A stretch of DNA of 27,721 nt from Sedimentisphaerales bacterium (GTDB lineage: Bacteria > Planctomycetota > Phycisphaerae > Sedimentisphaerales > SG8-4), in contig JAFGJR010000042.1 of assembly GCA_016928975.1 (NCBI GenBank), positions 1-27,721 on the forward strand. The letters run 5' to 3'. Under the pieces are notes generated by a model. It had not been told where the DNA came from. It saw nothing but the letters and a program-made list of their open reading frames with translations, and made no database searches. A program made the translations under genes and the position numbers. Numbering within the stretch: the first letter of the stretch is position 1; every line of letters starts with the position of its first letter. Of this stretch, positions 1-8,321 are shown in pieces.

Positions 1-1
1 G

Positions 2-574
2 CAGTTTGGCAACCTGGAGATCGACTTCACCCTACCCTGGCGGCGGGCAAGATACGCGGATTTGCTGGTCGAGTACTCCGGATGCCCGATCGACGACATC
101 CAGGCCATCCGGGCCAAGGCCCACGCCCTTACGATTGACGAGGCCGGCCTCGATGACGCGATGGTCGTGAATGAGGTGTTCGAGGCCACCGTGGAGCCGC
201 GTTTGATCAATCCGACCTTCGTGATCGACTATCCGGCTGTCCTTTGCCCATTGGCGAAGCCCGGTAAGAAAGACCCGCGATATGCGGAGCGGTTCGAGCT
301 GTTCGTCGCCGGCATGGAGCTGGCCAACGCATATACGGAGCTGAACGATCCCGCACAGCAGTACGAGAACTTCCGCCACCAGCTTCGGGGCCAGGAAGAG
401 TCGCTGACGAAGATGGACCTTGACTACGTCACGGCGCTGAAGTACGGCATGCCGCCGGCCGGCGGGCTCGGAATCGGTATCGACAGGCTCGTCATGGTCC
501 TGACCGGGGCCACGACCATCCGCGACGTGGTATTGTTCCCGCTCCTGAAGCCGGTGACGCCGGAACAGCCGTAG
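2..574 (+). CDS. lysS: Lysyl-tRNA synthetase (class II), C-terminal part
   Basis: This is the 3' end of a gene entering from the left edge; the frame is open from base 2. The enzyme charges tRNA-Lys with lysine in the cytoplasm. The fragment matches the end of the class II catalytic domain: a Pro-Thr-Phe-Val-x-Asp-Tyr-Pro stretch followed by a Ser/Cys-Pro-Leu-Ala-Lys segment, then a Phe-Glu-Leu-Phe-x-x-Gly-Met-Glu-Leu-Ala-Asn-Ala-Tyr block. Near the end lies motif 3, Gly-Leu-Gly-Ile-Gly-Ile-Asp-Arg-Leu with the ATP-binding Arg, followed by a Asp-Val-Val-Leu-Phe-Pro end typical of LysS. The N-terminal anticodon-binding OB fold and motifs 1 and 2 lie outside the window. The next gene starts 137 bp downstream after a hairpin-forming repeat. 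AspRS and AsnRS share the fold but lack this lysine-pocket arrangement. Confidence 0.93.
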   Translation, partial: QFGNLEIDFTLPWRRARYADLLVEYSGCPIDDIQAIRAKAHALTIDEAGLDDAMVVNEVFEATVEPRLINPTFVIDYPAVLCPLAKPGKKDPRYAERFELFVAGMELANAYTELNDPAQQYENFRHQLRGQEESLTKMDLDYVTALKYGMPPAGGLGIGIDRLVMVLTGATTIRDVVLFPLLKPVTPEQP

Positions 575-581
575 CCGTTTT

Positions 582-642
582 AGGTCCTTGTGGTCTTTTG
601 GGTCCCTCGGGAGCCAAAGGACTCAAAGGACCTCAAGGACTT
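582..642 (+). terminator. Imperfect long hairpin after lysS (possible terminator)
   Basis: The 24-base arms 582-605 and 619-642 are complementary at about 20 of 24 positions, separated by a 13-base loop. The hairpin starts 8 bases after the lysS stop codon. There is no uridine run after it, so factor-independent termination is uncertain; an RNA-processing or 3'-end-stabilising role is equally possible. The right arm is part of a 9-bp tandem repeat. Confidence 0.45.
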
Positions 643-655
643 AAAGGACTAAAGG
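616..655. repeat. 9-bp tandem repeat, unit AAAGGACTC
   Basis: Four and a half near-identical 9-bp units read AAAGGACTC, AAAGGACCT, CAAGGACTT, AAAGGACTA and AAGG. A degraded inverted version of the same unit lies at 582-605, so the array is half of the hairpin described there. No reading frame or known element explains it. Confidence 0.75.
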
Positions 656-711
656 CCACAGGCCGAGCACTACGTCAGGCTCGGAGCTAATAGCGAGATG
701 GCTGTTCATCG

Positions 712-2064
712 ATGCTGAAGCTGTTCTTCTGGTTTCGATACCTCTGCAAGCGACGGATCGTGTTCTTGAGCGTTGCCGCCGTGGCCCTGTCGGTCTCTCT
801 GCTGATCGTCGTGGCGAGTCTGTTCACCGGTTTCATCGCGGCCTTCGAACGCAGCGCCGTCGATGCCGTTGGCGACATCATGATCGCGGCCCCTGAGGGG
901 GTGACATTCGACAAGTATCCCGAGCTGATCCGGCGCCTGGAGCAAACGGACATCGTGGAAGCGGCCTGTGCCACCCTGTCCTGCGATGGCCTTCTGCACG
1001 TGGGCAAGGGCAACGTCCGCGGCGTCAGGGTCTGGGGGATCGAGCCGGACCGCCAAGCCAGAGTCACGAATCTCAAGGATGCTCTGATTCGCCAGAGGCA
1101 GATGCCCGGCGTGCCCTCCTTCGACGTGCCGGGGATGCCTGGCAAGGTCGGCGGCTTCATCGGGATCGGGATGGCGGCCGACCCAAACGAGCAGACGGAT
1201 GAGTACGACCAGCAGGCGGTTCTGGACGCAATGGTCGGCCAGCAGGTCCTGGTAACGACCGGAACGGTGTCGCAGTTGCCGGAGGGCACCGGCGAGCCCC
1301 GGCGGGTCCTCGTCCCGTTCAGCATCGCCGATGTGGCGTTCACCGGCGTCTACCAGCTTGACGAGAGCCTGGTCTACGTCCCCATAAGGACCTTGCAGGA
1401 AGCCTTGTACCCGGATGAGAAAGGCTCTGTGGCCTCGAGCGTGAGCGTCAAGCTCAGGCCGAACGTCAATCCCGACCTGGCTGTGGTGCAGATCCGGGGT
1501 CTGTGGCGCGTCTTTGCGGAAGACGAGCTTGGCTGGACATCCTACCTGATCACGGCAACGTCGGGCAGGATTCGGACCGCCCGCGAGATGCAGCATCAGT
1601 TCGTCGTCGAAGTCCGCAAGCAGATGGGCGTTCTGCTGCTCGTCTTCGGCGTCATCAGCTTCAGCGTCGTCGTGCTGGTCTTCTGCATCTTCTACATGAT
1701 CGTCCGGCTCAAACGCAAGGACGTGGGGATCATGAAGAGCTGCGGCGCGTCGAGCACATCGGTGGCGTGGATCTTCCTGGGGTTCGGCATCACGGTAGGA
1801 GTCATGGGCGCCGGCCTCGGGGCCGCGCTGGGGTACCTGATCACCGTGAACATCAACTTCATCGAAGGATGGATTCGGGCCACCTTCGGGCTGAAACTCT
1901 GGCAGAGCAGCGTCTACATGTTCTCCAGGATTCCGAACGTCGTTGATTGGCAGTGGGCGATGATTCTTGCGGGGTTCTCCATCGCCGCCGCGGCGCTGGG
2001 CGCCCTGCTGCCCGCGTTCCTGGCGGCCCGAACCAGGCCGGTCGAGGTCCTGCGATATGAGTGA
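712..2064 (+). CDS. ABC transporter permease, LolC/LolE (FtsX) family, first copy
   Basis: The 450-residue protein has the layout of lipoprotein-releasing permeases: a cytoplasmic start, one membrane helix at about residues 16-40, a large extracytoplasmic domain (about 45-300), then three helices in the last 145 residues. The C-terminal FtsX domain shows a Arg-Lys-Asp-Val-Gly-Ile-Met-Lys-Ser-Cys-Gly-Ala-Ser coupling segment after the second helix and ends with Ala-Ala-Arg-x-Arg-Pro-Val-Glu-x-Leu-Arg-Tyr-Glu, both typical of this family. A paralogous permease (2257-3603) and an ATPase (3617-4315) follow, so the three likely form a heteromeric LolCDE-like complex moving lipoproteins out of the cytoplasmic membrane. 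The MacB-type exporter is the main alternative, but MacB carries its own ATPase domain. No clear ribosome-binding site precedes the ATG. Confidence 0.85.
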   Translation: MLKLFFWFRYLCKRRIVFLSVAAVALSVSLLIVVASLFTGFIAAFERSAVDAVGDIMIAAPEGVTFDKYPELIRRLEQTDIVEAACATLSCDGLLHVGKGNVRGVRVWGIEPDRQARVTNLKDALIRQRQMPGVPSFDVPGMPGKVGGFIGIGMAADPNEQTDEYDQQAVLDAMVGQQVLVTTGTVSQLPEGTGEPRRVLVPFSIADVAFTGVYQLDESLVYVPIRTLQEALYPDEKGSVASSVSVKLRPNVNPDLAVVQIRGLWRVFAEDELGWTSYLITATSGRIRTAREMQHQFVVEVRKQMGVLLLVFGVISFSVVVLVFCIFYMIVRLKRKDVGIMKSCGASSTSVAWIFLGFGITVGVMGAGLGAALGYLITVNINFIEGWIRATFGLKLWQSSVYMFSRIPNVVDWQWAMILAGFSIAAAALGALLPAFLAARTRPVEVLRYE

Positions 2065-2182
2065 GCGCACGATTGGCCCTCAGGTATTCAAATCAGTGCC
2101 TCTGCGCTTCGGGTGGCATCGGCAAGGCGTAGAGACGCAAGATTTTGCGCCTCCACAAGCCGAGGGCGAATGGGCAAACCAT

Positions 2183-2201
2183 CGGCAAGCTGCGCTTGCC
2201 G
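2183..2201. other. Perfect 8-bp hairpin in the gap between the two permease genes
   Basis: The 192-bp gap 2065-2256 has no gene. It holds CGGCAAGC, a 3-base loop and GCTTGCCG. Bases 2111-2129 can also pair with 2192-2210 with one or two mismatches, so two mutually exclusive structures are possible. No T-run follows, so this is not an obvious terminator. It could set the relative expression of the two permeases, or be a dispersed repeat; the sequence does not decide. Confidence 0.5.
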
Positions 2202-2256
2202 CTGCCACCCGGGACGGCGATGGGTTCCCCTGATCGCCAGCAGGTCACAGGTATAG

Positions 2257-3603
2257 ATGTATAAGCTGACATTGATAATCCGGTATCTGTTGAAGCGGCG
2301 AATCACTCACTTTGCGGTGCTGGCGGTCGCTCTGTGCGTCTTCATCGTTGTGGTCGTCATGACGATCATGACCGGTCTGGTCGAGGACTTCAAACAGAAG
2401 AACCACGAGTTCGCAGGCGATTGTGTCGTCGGTACCGACTCGCTCGTGGGATTCCCCTACTATGACGAATTCATGACGACTCTGAGCGGGACGGATATCG
2501 TCGAGGCGGTCTCGCCGGTCGTCAAGAGCTATGGCCTGCTCAGCGTCAGAGGGGACAACTTGCGGCGGGGCGTGGAGATCATGGGGATCGACCCGGTCCT
2601 GCACAGCCGCACCACGAGCTTCGCCAAGACTCTGCACTACCGCGCGAGCCGGCCGGACCAGGCCTTCGTGCCGGTCCACGACCCGAACGCGCTCGGCTGT
2701 GTGCTGGGCATCGACCTGGCCCTGCTGCGGAACACCCAGGGTCAATACGTGTATGATGCTCAGCCGCCGGAGGTGGCGATCACGCTCACCTGCTTTCCTC
2801 TGACCGCCAGGGGCGCCCCTGCCAAAGTGGGCGCCGGCCTCGTGGAGTCCCAGCACTTTTACTACAGCGATCATGCGCAATCGGGAATCGCTCACGTCGA
2901 CGGCTCGCAGGTGTATATCCCTCTGGATCAGGCGCAGAAACTGTGCATGGCGGGGACCCTCGAAAGGGTCAACGCGATTCAGATCAAGTTTGATCCGGGC
3001 GTGAGTCTGAGCCAGGGGCGTGCCCGGGTGGCGCAACTGTGGCAGCAGTTCAAACGTGCGAAAGCCGACGCCCCGGACAACTTCCTTCTGGACGCCGTGC
3101 TTGTGCAGGACTGGAAGGAATATCGCCGGGCCTATATCGCCCCGATGGAGAAGGAACAGGTCCTCTTGAGCCTGATGTTCATCCTCGTCGGTGTCACGAC
3201 CGTCTTCATCGTCTTCGTGGTCTTCTACATGATCGTCAGCCACAAGAGAAAGGACGTTGGCGTGCTGAAGAGCGTCGGAACCTCGAACGTCAGCATCCTG
3301 GCGCTGTTCTCCGGCTTTGCCTTTGTGATCGGGTGCCTGGGATCGGGAATCGGCGTCGTGGGCGCGTGGCTGTTTCTGTCGAGGATCAACTGGATCGAGG
3401 GCCTGCTCTTCGAGCGATTCGGTTTTCAGTTGTGGGATCGCAGTATTTATGCGATCGGCGAGATCCCCAGCCACGTGGAGTTCCACGTGCTGGCGATCAT
3501 CATCGGCTGTGCGATCCTGTCTTGCCTGCTCGGGGCGCTGTTCCCTGCTTTCAGTGCGGCGAGGCTGCGACCCGTGGAGACCTTGCATACCGGTCCCGTG
3601 TAG
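2257..3603 (+). CDS. ABC transporter permease, LolC/LolE (FtsX) family, second copy
   Basis: At 448 residues this is almost the same length as the preceding permease and is built identically: N-terminal helix at about 17-40, extracytoplasmic domain, and three C-terminal helices. The coupling segment reads Arg-Lys-Asp-Val-Gly-Val-Leu-Lys-Ser-Val-Gly-Thr-Ser, and the end is Phe-Ser-Ala-Ala-Arg-Leu-Arg-Pro-Val-Glu. The two proteins align over their full length but differ strongly in the extracytoplasmic domain, as LolC and LolE do, which argues for a heterodimer rather than a recent duplication. The ATPase gene begins 13 bp downstream, so the two are almost certainly co-transcribed. Which copy corresponds to LolC and which to LolE cannot be told from motifs alone. 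Confidence 0.85.
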   Translation: MYKLTLIIRYLLKRRITHFAVLAVALCVFIVVVVMTIMTGLVEDFKQKNHEFAGDCVVGTDSLVGFPYYDEFMTTLSGTDIVEAVSPVVKSYGLLSVRGDNLRRGVEIMGIDPVLHSRTTSFAKTLHYRASRPDQAFVPVHDPNALGCVLGIDLALLRNTQGQYVYDAQPPEVAITLTCFPLTARGAPAKVGAGLVESQHFYYSDHAQSGIAHVDGSQVYIPLDQAQKLCMAGTLERVNAIQIKFDPGVSLSQGRARVAQLWQQFKRAKADAPDNFLLDAVLVQDWKEYRRAYIAPMEKEQVLLSLMFILVGVTTVFIVFVVFYMIVSHKRKDVGVLKSVGTSNVSILALFSGFAFVIGCLGSGIGVVGAWLFLSRINWIEGLLFERFGFQLWDRSIYAIGEIPSHVEFHVLAIIIGCAILSCLLGALFPAFSAARLRPVETLHTGPV

Positions 3604-3616
3604 GATTCGATGTCGT

Positions 3617-4315
3617 ATGGATAAATCACAGGTGATTCTCAAAGCGGCGGGAGTCCGCAAGTCCTATCGGATGGGAGCAACAAAAGTGGAGGTCCTTCGC
3701 GGCGTGGACCTGACCATCCGCAAAGGCGAGTTCGTCGCCATCATCGGCGCCTCCGGCAGCGGCAAGAGCACCCTGCTGCACATCCTCGGCGGCCTGGACA
3801 GGCCCGATAAAGGGGTCGTCGAGTTCGAGGGGCGGGACTTGAATCGGATGGGCGCTCGCCCGTTGAACCGCTACCGCAACGAGATGGTCGGTTTTGTCTT
3901 TCAGTTCTACCATTTGTTGGACGAATTGAATGTGCTGGAGAACATCATTCTGCCGGCGATGGTGACGCATAGCGTGATCTCGTGGTTTCTGTCGCGGCAG
4001 ATGGCCAGGAGGCGGGCAATGGAGCTGCTCGGGCAATTGGGTCTGAAAGAGCGGGTCCGGCACAAGCCGTACCAGTTGTCCGGCGGGGAGCGACAGAGGG
4101 CTGCCATCGGCAGGGCCTTGATGAACCAGCCGAAGCTGCTTCTGGCGGACGAGCCGACAGGAAACCTTGACTCTCTGACCGGAAATGGTATCCTGAAGGT
4201 TTTCGAGCAATTGAATCAGGCAGGGCAGACCATCGTCATGGTCACGCACGATGAGCGGATCGCCGCCAGGGCGCAACGCACCATCGTGCTGGAGGATGGT
4301 AAGATAAGGGCGTGA
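3617..4315 (+). CDS. ABC transporter ATP-binding protein, LolD/MacB type
   Basis: The 232-residue ATPase powers the permease pair encoded just upstream. All nucleotide-binding motifs are intact: Walker A Gly-Ala-Ser-Gly-Ser-Gly-Lys-Ser-Thr (44-52), Q-loop Gln96, signature Leu-Ser-Gly-Gly-Glu-Arg-Gln (154-160), Walker B Leu-Leu-Leu-Ala-Asp-Glu-Pro (174-180) followed by Thr-Gly-Asn-Leu-Asp, and the H-loop His211. The Asp-Glu-Pro-Thr-Gly-Asn-Leu-Asp form and the short single-domain length are typical of LolD/MacB/FtsE-like proteins. The frame stays open further upstream, but the ATG at 3617 gives the family's normal N-terminus and avoids overlap with the permease. The aminotransferase gene begins 2 bp after the stop. 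Confidence 0.92.
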   Translation: MDKSQVILKAAGVRKSYRMGATKVEVLRGVDLTIRKGEFVAIIGASGSGKSTLLHILGGLDRPDKGVVEFEGRDLNRMGARPLNRYRNEMVGFVFQFYHLLDELNVLENIILPAMVTHSVISWFLSRQMARRRAMELLGQLGLKERVRHKPYQLSGGERQRAAIGRALMNQPKLLLADEPTGNLDSLTGNGILKVFEQLNQAGQTIVMVTHDERIAARAQRTIVLEDGKIRA

Positions 4316-4317
4316 AT

Positions 4318-5184
4318 ATGGCACTGAAGATTTGGCTCAATGACCGACTCGTCGATGAAGCGGACGCGAAGATATCTGTTTTCGACCATGGCTTGCTCTA
4401 TGGCGACGGCGTGTTCGAGGGGATCCGGGTCTACGACAAACGAGTATTCGAGATGGAGGCGCACGTCCGGCGGTTGTTCGATTCCGCGCGTGCCATTCGC
4501 TTACAGGTCCCGATGAGCAAGGAGGACCTGACCCGCGCCATCGAGACGACGGTGGAGGCGAACCACATTCAGAACGGCTACATCCGGCTCGTGGTCACTC
4601 GCGGCGTCGGCACGCTGGGTCTCAACCCGTTCACCTGCGAGACCGGCGGTCTGGTCATCATCGCCGACAAGATTCAGCTTTATCCGGAAGAGCTTTACGA
4701 GAGAGGCATGAAGGTGATCAGCGCCACGACCGTGCGCAACCACCCGCTGGCCCTGCCGCCGCAGGTCAAGAGCCTCAACTACCTCAACAACATCCTGGCC
4801 AAGATCGAGGCCCTCGACGTCGATGTCCCCGAGGCCATCATGTACAACCATGAAGGCTATGTCGCCGAGGCCACAGGGGATAATGTCTTCATCGTTCGCA
4901 ACCACGGCATCTACGCGCCGCCCGTGGAGGCGGGCAGCCTGGAGGGGATTACCCGCGCCATCGTCATTCGGCTGGCCAGGCAGGAAGGTCTGGAGGTCGT
5001 CGAGAAGAACCTGACCCGCTATGACCTGTACGTCTGCGATGAGCTGTTCCTGACGGGAACCGCGGCGGAGGTCATCGGGATCGTGGAGATCGACGGACGA
5101 GTCATCGGGGACGGCAAGCCCGGCCCGGTCACACGCCTGCTCCGGGACAGATTCTACAGCTACGCTCGTCGAAAGGAGAAGTAG
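4318..5184 (+). CDS. ilvE: Branched-chain amino acid aminotransferase (class IV PLP)
   Basis: This 288-residue PLP enzyme is predicted to interconvert Leu, Ile and Val with their 2-oxo acids in the cytoplasm. The PLP-binding lysine is Lys151 in Gln-Val-Lys-Ser-Leu-Asn-Tyr-Leu-Asn-Asn. The family blocks Gly-Asp-Gly-Val-Phe-Glu-Gly-Ile-Arg (29-37) and Glu-Ala-Thr-Gly-Asp-Asn-Val-Phe are present, and the C-terminal part has the Phe-Leu-Thr-Gly-Thr-Ala-Ala-Glu-Val segment that binds the cofactor phosphate. I chose the ATG at 4318 because TAAGGG lies 7 bases upstream; a GTG at 4312 overlaps the ATPase stop and is the alternative. D-amino acid transaminase and aminodeoxychorismate lyase share the fold, but the N-terminal blocks favour IlvE. 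Confidence 0.9.
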   Translation: MALKIWLNDRLVDEADAKISVFDHGLLYGDGVFEGIRVYDKRVFEMEAHVRRLFDSARAIRLQVPMSKEDLTRAIETTVEANHIQNGYIRLVVTRGVGTLGLNPFTCETGGLVIIADKIQLYPEELYERGMKVISATTVRNHPLALPPQVKSLNYLNNILAKIEALDVDVPEAIMYNHEGYVAEATGDNVFIVRNHGIYAPPVEAGSLEGITRAIVIRLARQEGLEVVEKNLTRYDLYVCDELFLTGTAAEVIGIVEIDGRVIGDGKPGPVTRLLRDRFYSYARRKEK

Positions 5185-5225
5185 CAGACGGATCGCTGCG
5201 CCTGCGGTTGTCGTCTGCTCGCTAC
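5181..5225. other. Hairpin between ilvE and the prenyltransferase gene
   Basis: GCAGACG at 5184-5190 pairs perfectly with CGTCTGC at 5212-5218, and the flanking GTAGC (5181-5185) and GCTAC (5221-5225) could extend it. The structure includes the ilvE stop codon and has no T-run. It may be an attenuator or an mRNA-stability element, or chance. Confidence 0.35.
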
Positions 5226-5230
5226 GGCTC

Positions 5231-6241
5231 ATGCAGTTGCCAGTGAACAGCGATGCTCCCCAGCACGCCCCGTGGATGGAGATCCGGCCGTTTCGTGCGA
5301 TCGATTCACAGTTGAAACGTGTCCGAGAGTACATCAGTCAAGCCCTGCTGACGGCCGCCACGTCCGGCGAGCTCGTCCCTTTGTACAAGCACGTTTGCGA
5401 GCGCAACGGCAAGATGATCCGGCCCGCGCTGGTCCTGCTCGTGGGCCAGTGCCTCGGAGAGATCCTCGAAGAGCATCTGCGCGTCGCCGCCATGGTGCAA
5501 ATGATTCACGACGCCACGCTTCTGCACGATGACGTCCTCGATCACGGCGAGAACCGACGGGGCGTGCCCACGGTCAACTGCCTCTGGGGCAACGAATCCG
5601 CGGTGCTGCTCGGGGACTTCATCCTGAGCCGGGTGTTCAAGATGGCCGCCGACCGGGAATCGGCGGTGGCGCGGGTCCTGGCGCAGACCGCCGTGCGCGT
5701 GTGCGAGGGGGAGCTTCGCCAGGTCCTGCAAAGGCGGAACTGGCAGCTCGGGGAAGCCGAGTACATCGATATCATCACGGACAAGAGCGCCTCGTTCTTC
5801 AGCGGCTGTTGCCGGCTGGGCGCCATGCTCCTCCAGACCCCCCAGGGGCAGATCGAGGCGGCGTCCTCGTACGGACTGCACGCCGGGATCGCCTTTCAGA
5901 TCATGGACGATGTCCTCGACATCACAGGAGATGAAGACCGGATGGGCAAAAGGGCGCAGAGCGACTTCGACAACAGCAAGCCCACACTGGCGGTCATTCA
6001 TCTGCTCGGCACGACGAATGCTCGCGACAGAGAGACCATACATGAGATGCTGAAGAGCCCGGCCGATTCGAAATGCGAATTGGCTGCCATGCTCGCGCGA
6101 AACGGCAGCGTGGAATATGCACGGCAGCGGGCATGTCATTATGTGGACAAGGCGATCGAGGCCCTGGAGCCCCTGCCGGCAGGGGAAGCCCGGGACGCGC
6201 TGGCCGAGACCGCTCGACTTATGGCCGACCGGACCACGTGA
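5231..6241 (+). CDS. Trans-polyprenyl diphosphate synthase (IspB/octaprenyl type)
   Basis: The 336-residue protein condenses isopentenyl diphosphate onto an allylic primer to make a long all-trans chain, for example for menaquinone. Both Mg-binding aspartate motifs are clear: the first at 100-104 (Asp-Asp-Val-Leu-Asp in a Leu-Leu-His-Asp-Asp context) and the second at 226-230 (Asp-Asp-Val-Leu-Asp). The Gly-Lys-Met-Ile-Arg-Pro block near residue 60 binds diphosphate. Small residues rather than large aromatics just before the first aspartate motif suggest a long product, but chain length is not decidable by eye. The ATG at 5276 (residue 16) is an alternative start. It ends the plus-strand block and faces a minus-strand gene across a terminator. 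Confidence 0.9.
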   Translation: MQLPVNSDAPQHAPWMEIRPFRAIDSQLKRVREYISQALLTAATSGELVPLYKHVCERNGKMIRPALVLLVGQCLGEILEEHLRVAAMVQMIHDATLLHDDVLDHGENRRGVPTVNCLWGNESAVLLGDFILSRVFKMAADRESAVARVLAQTAVRVCEGELRQVLQRRNWQLGEAEYIDIITDKSASFFSGCCRLGAMLLQTPQGQIEAASSYGLHAGIAFQIMDDVLDITGDEDRMGKRAQSDFDNSKPTLAVIHLLGTTNARDRETIHEMLKSPADSKCELAAMLARNGSVEYARQRACHYVDKAIEALEPLPAGEARDALAETARLMADRTT

Positions 6242-6250
6242 CAAAACGAA

Positions 6251-6285
6251 AAGGGAGGTCACGTCAATGCGATGCGACCTCCCTT
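6251..6285 (-). terminator. Intrinsic terminator for the 6317-7261 gene
   Basis: A perfect 10-bp stem, AAGGGAGGTC at 6251-6260 with GACCTCCCTT at 6276-6285, encloses a 15-base loop. Read on the minus strand the stem is followed by TTCGTTTTG, a usable U-tract. On the plus strand no T-run follows, so it mainly serves the minus-strand gene, though it may help both convergent transcripts. Confidence 0.8.
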
Positions 6286-6316
6286 GAGGTTCACTCAGGC
6301 GGGGAGTACGTTTCGC

Positions 6317-7261
6317 TTACATGTCGGGTGCCCCTTGCGGCTTGATGATCAGGCCGACACCCACAAACCACGTGTCTCCGAAGGAGACCTGGCCTTCCGC
6401 CCAGAGGTCTATGTACTTGTTGATGCCCCAGTTGGCGCCGAAGTGCGCGCCGACCATGGATGCATCTTTTGCCAGCTCCAGATCGCTGGAGGCGCGGAAG
6501 CTGTCCGGCTGTGATCCATCGTCGTACACAATGTCGCCTTCGCGATGATACTGGCCGCCGACGTACTGGAAGAACGGTCCGACCCAGAATCGCCAGGTGT
6601 CCACCTGGTAACTGGCCGCCAGGGAGGCTTGCACCTGCCAGAGCTCTATCGTGGCGTCGCCGACGTGTGTCAGGCCCATCTCCGGCCAAACGGGGTCGGT
6701 GTATTCGACGTCGCTTTTGCCCGGGTAGAACCAGGTTCCCTGCGCCAGTCCGCCGACCGACCAGGGACCCCATCGAAAGAATGTGAACCGTGTCCCTACG
6801 CCCCAGGCAAATCCAAAGTTGCAGTCGAGGCTGTCCAGATCATAGCATCGGCGAGGCACGTCCACGAAATCGTCGGGAAGGTGCGGGTCCAGAGGGATGT
6901 AGCCCGATCCCGTGGCCTCGTCACTGGCATTGGCGGCGCCGAGCCGCGCGAAGACGTCCCAGTGGTCGCAGATGCCGTATCCCACTGTCGCGAAGAACAT
7001 ATCACTGACGAGATCGTCGATCGACACTCTTTCGTCGAAGGGCCAGGTGACGGGGCCGGCGGGGGAGTCTGCACCGTACGCCATCTTGAATCTCCCGTTG
7101 CCTTCCAGGTCCATGCTCCCGTGGCCGTACTCGCCCCCGACGCCCCAGTGGCCCTGTCCCAACAAGGCCATCGGCGGTCCCATCGGGGCGCCAAGAGCTG
7201 TGGATGCAAAGACCACCACGCTTGCGAAGCCGATGATCAAAAGTGCTCTTGCATTTGTCAT
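6317..7261 (-). CDS. Secreted outer-membrane beta-barrel-like protein (OMP-A)
   Basis: The 314-residue protein starts with a signal peptide (hydrophobic residues about 5-23, Ala-Leu-Gly-Ala cleavage region) and then alternates short strands rich in Gly, Tyr and Trp with polar loops. The last 35 residues (Gly-Ala-Asn-Trp-Gly-Ile-Asn-Lys, then Gly-Gln-Val-Ser-Phe-Gly and a terminal strand with Val-Gly-Val-Gly-Leu) look like closing barrel strands. It resembles planctomycete outer-membrane barrel proteins; a transport substrate cannot be assigned. AAGGA lies 9 bases before the ATG. It begins 60 bp after OMP-B, so co-transcription with that gene is likely. Confidence 0.75.
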   Translation of the reverse strand: MTNARALLIIGFASVVVFASTALGAPMGPPMALLGQGHWGVGGEYGHGSMDLEGNGRFKMAYGADSPAGPVTWPFDERVSIDDLVSDMFFATVGYGICDHWDVFARLGAANASDEATGSGYIPLDPHLPDDFVDVPRRCYDLDSLDCNFGFAWGVGTRFTFFRWGPWSVGGLAQGTWFYPGKSDVEYTDPVWPEMGLTHVGDATIELWQVQASLAASYQVDTWRFWVGPFFQYVGGQYHREGDIVYDDGSQPDSFRASSDLELAKDASMVGAHFGANWGINKYIDLWAEGQVSFGDTWFVGVGLIIKPQGAPDM

Positions 7262-7321
7262 CTTATCGGTCCTTTCCTACAACTGTGTTCTTTTCACCAG
7301 CACTCCACGGCTCGCTCCATC

Positions 7322-7999
7322 TTACTGGATCTGGTGGACGATGCCCAGGAAGATCCCAAACCCGTTTTCCACGAAGTCTTTGATGTCGCCCTCGAACATG
7401 TGGTACTGGCCTTCGACAAAAAAGTCATTATACTCGTTGATCTCGAGCCTCACACCGCCAATCGGCCCCCACAGGATGCCGGAGGTGTCCTCGTCCTCGC
7501 TGAAATCCTGGGGCTCGCTGTACCCTTCTCCGGTGTCCGGATCTCCGCTGCCCGGGAAAAGTTCCGCCTTGTACTTGCCCGTCGTCTCCACCTGCGCACT
7601 CATCCACTTGATCTGGGCGCCAACATACGGGACCAGCTTGCCGGTCGGTCGCAGGTACAGCTTGACGTTCGCTCCGACGCCATACATGGTAATGTCCCGG
7701 TCGATGTCGCAGAAGACCGCGTCCAGAGGCTCACCGGCACCGACATCCACTTCCAACGTGCTGGTCTCGCCGCCGGTCTGCATCTGGCCGCCGGCAGCGC
7801 CAATGCCGACCGACAGGTAGTTGCTCAGGAAATAGCTGAATGTGCCCGAGGCGAACCATGCAGTGAAATCATTTTCGCCGCTTGCGCTGAGATAGCCGCC
7901 CAGGAAATCGATCTGCATATCGCCTCTTTGGACCGAAGCGCCGGCAGCACCGGCAAGGAGCAGACTGGCCATCGCAAATAGAATCCACTGACGTCTCAT
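7322..7999 (-). CDS. Secreted outer-membrane beta-barrel-like protein (OMP-B)
   Basis: A 225-residue protein with a signal peptide (about residues 1-21, cleaved near Ala-Gly-Ala-Ser) and a predicted eight-strand-like barrel. It is a clear paralog of OMP-C at 8401-9015. Both begin the mature part with Val-x-x-Gly-Asp, both have a Tyr-Phe-x-(Ser/Thr)-(Asn/Asp)-x-Leu strand, both have a Val-Pro-Tyr-(Val/Leu)-Gly-Ala block, and both end with Asn-Asp-Phe-Phe-Val-Glu-x-Gln-Tyr-His then Phe-Leu-Gly-Ile-Val-His-(Gln/Lys). The ending on a hydrophobic/aromatic strand suits BAM-dependent insertion. AAGGG lies about 8 bases before the start codon. The role is unknown, with pore or adhesin as options. Confidence 0.75.
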   Translation of the reverse strand: MRRQWILFAMASLLLAGAAGASVQRGDMQIDFLGGYLSASGENDFTAWFASGTFSYFLSNYLSVGIGAAGGQMQTGGETSTLEVDVGAGEPLDAVFCDIDRDITMYGVGANVKLYLRPTGKLVPYVGAQIKWMSAQVETTGKYKAELFPGSGDPDTGEGYSEPQDFSEDEDTSGILWGPIGGVRLEINEYNDFFVEGQYHMFEGDIKDFVENGFGIFLGIVHQIQ

Positions 8000-8321
8000 A
8001 CGACTTCCCTTTCACTAATGGCGTTCACCGCGATTCTTGGGCCGGGTCGTTGCCGCTACGCGGCCAAAGTCGGACCGCAGGCTCGGTGTCCTCCGGCCTG
8101 TACCGTGCATTTATCGGCGCGTCTGAAGGGCATCGTTAACTTTTTGGAGTGGGTGTGACGGCTCCCGACCGCATGGGGCACGTGGGGCCTCGTCCTATAA
8201 TCCCCATGCTCATGGAAGAGAACCGCCATGAGGTCCGTTATGAGTGGCGAGGAAGAAGCTGGTTGCGGCTTCGGTGGCGACCGGGAACCGGCGACCGAAC
8301 CCGCCGCGAGGACATGAAAAA
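8000..8321. other. Gap between two outer-membrane protein genes
   Basis: No gene is supported here. The apparent plus-strand reading frame starting near 8149 runs into the antisense of OMP-C and has no family features. On the minus strand TTAACG followed 18 bases later by GATAAA (around 8112-8141) is a weak candidate promoter for OMP-B; the 18-base spacing is acceptable but the match is poor. Confidence 0.4.

Noticed and set aside
706..3660. Long minus-strand reading frames opposite the two permease genes
   Set aside because: They are exact antisense of well-supported genes, are rich in Arg, His, Asp and Gln with no family features, and arise from the high GC content.
5181..5225. A further GTAGC/GCTAC element like those in the repeat array
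   Set aside because: The 5-bp ends are expected by chance many times in 28 kb, and it has just one internal hairpin and no other similarity to the array units.
6545..7981. A 478-codon plus-strand frame across two outer-membrane protein genes
   Set aside because: It spans two minus-strand genes and their gap, has no domain features, and the opposite strand shows signal peptides, ribosome-binding sites and terminators.
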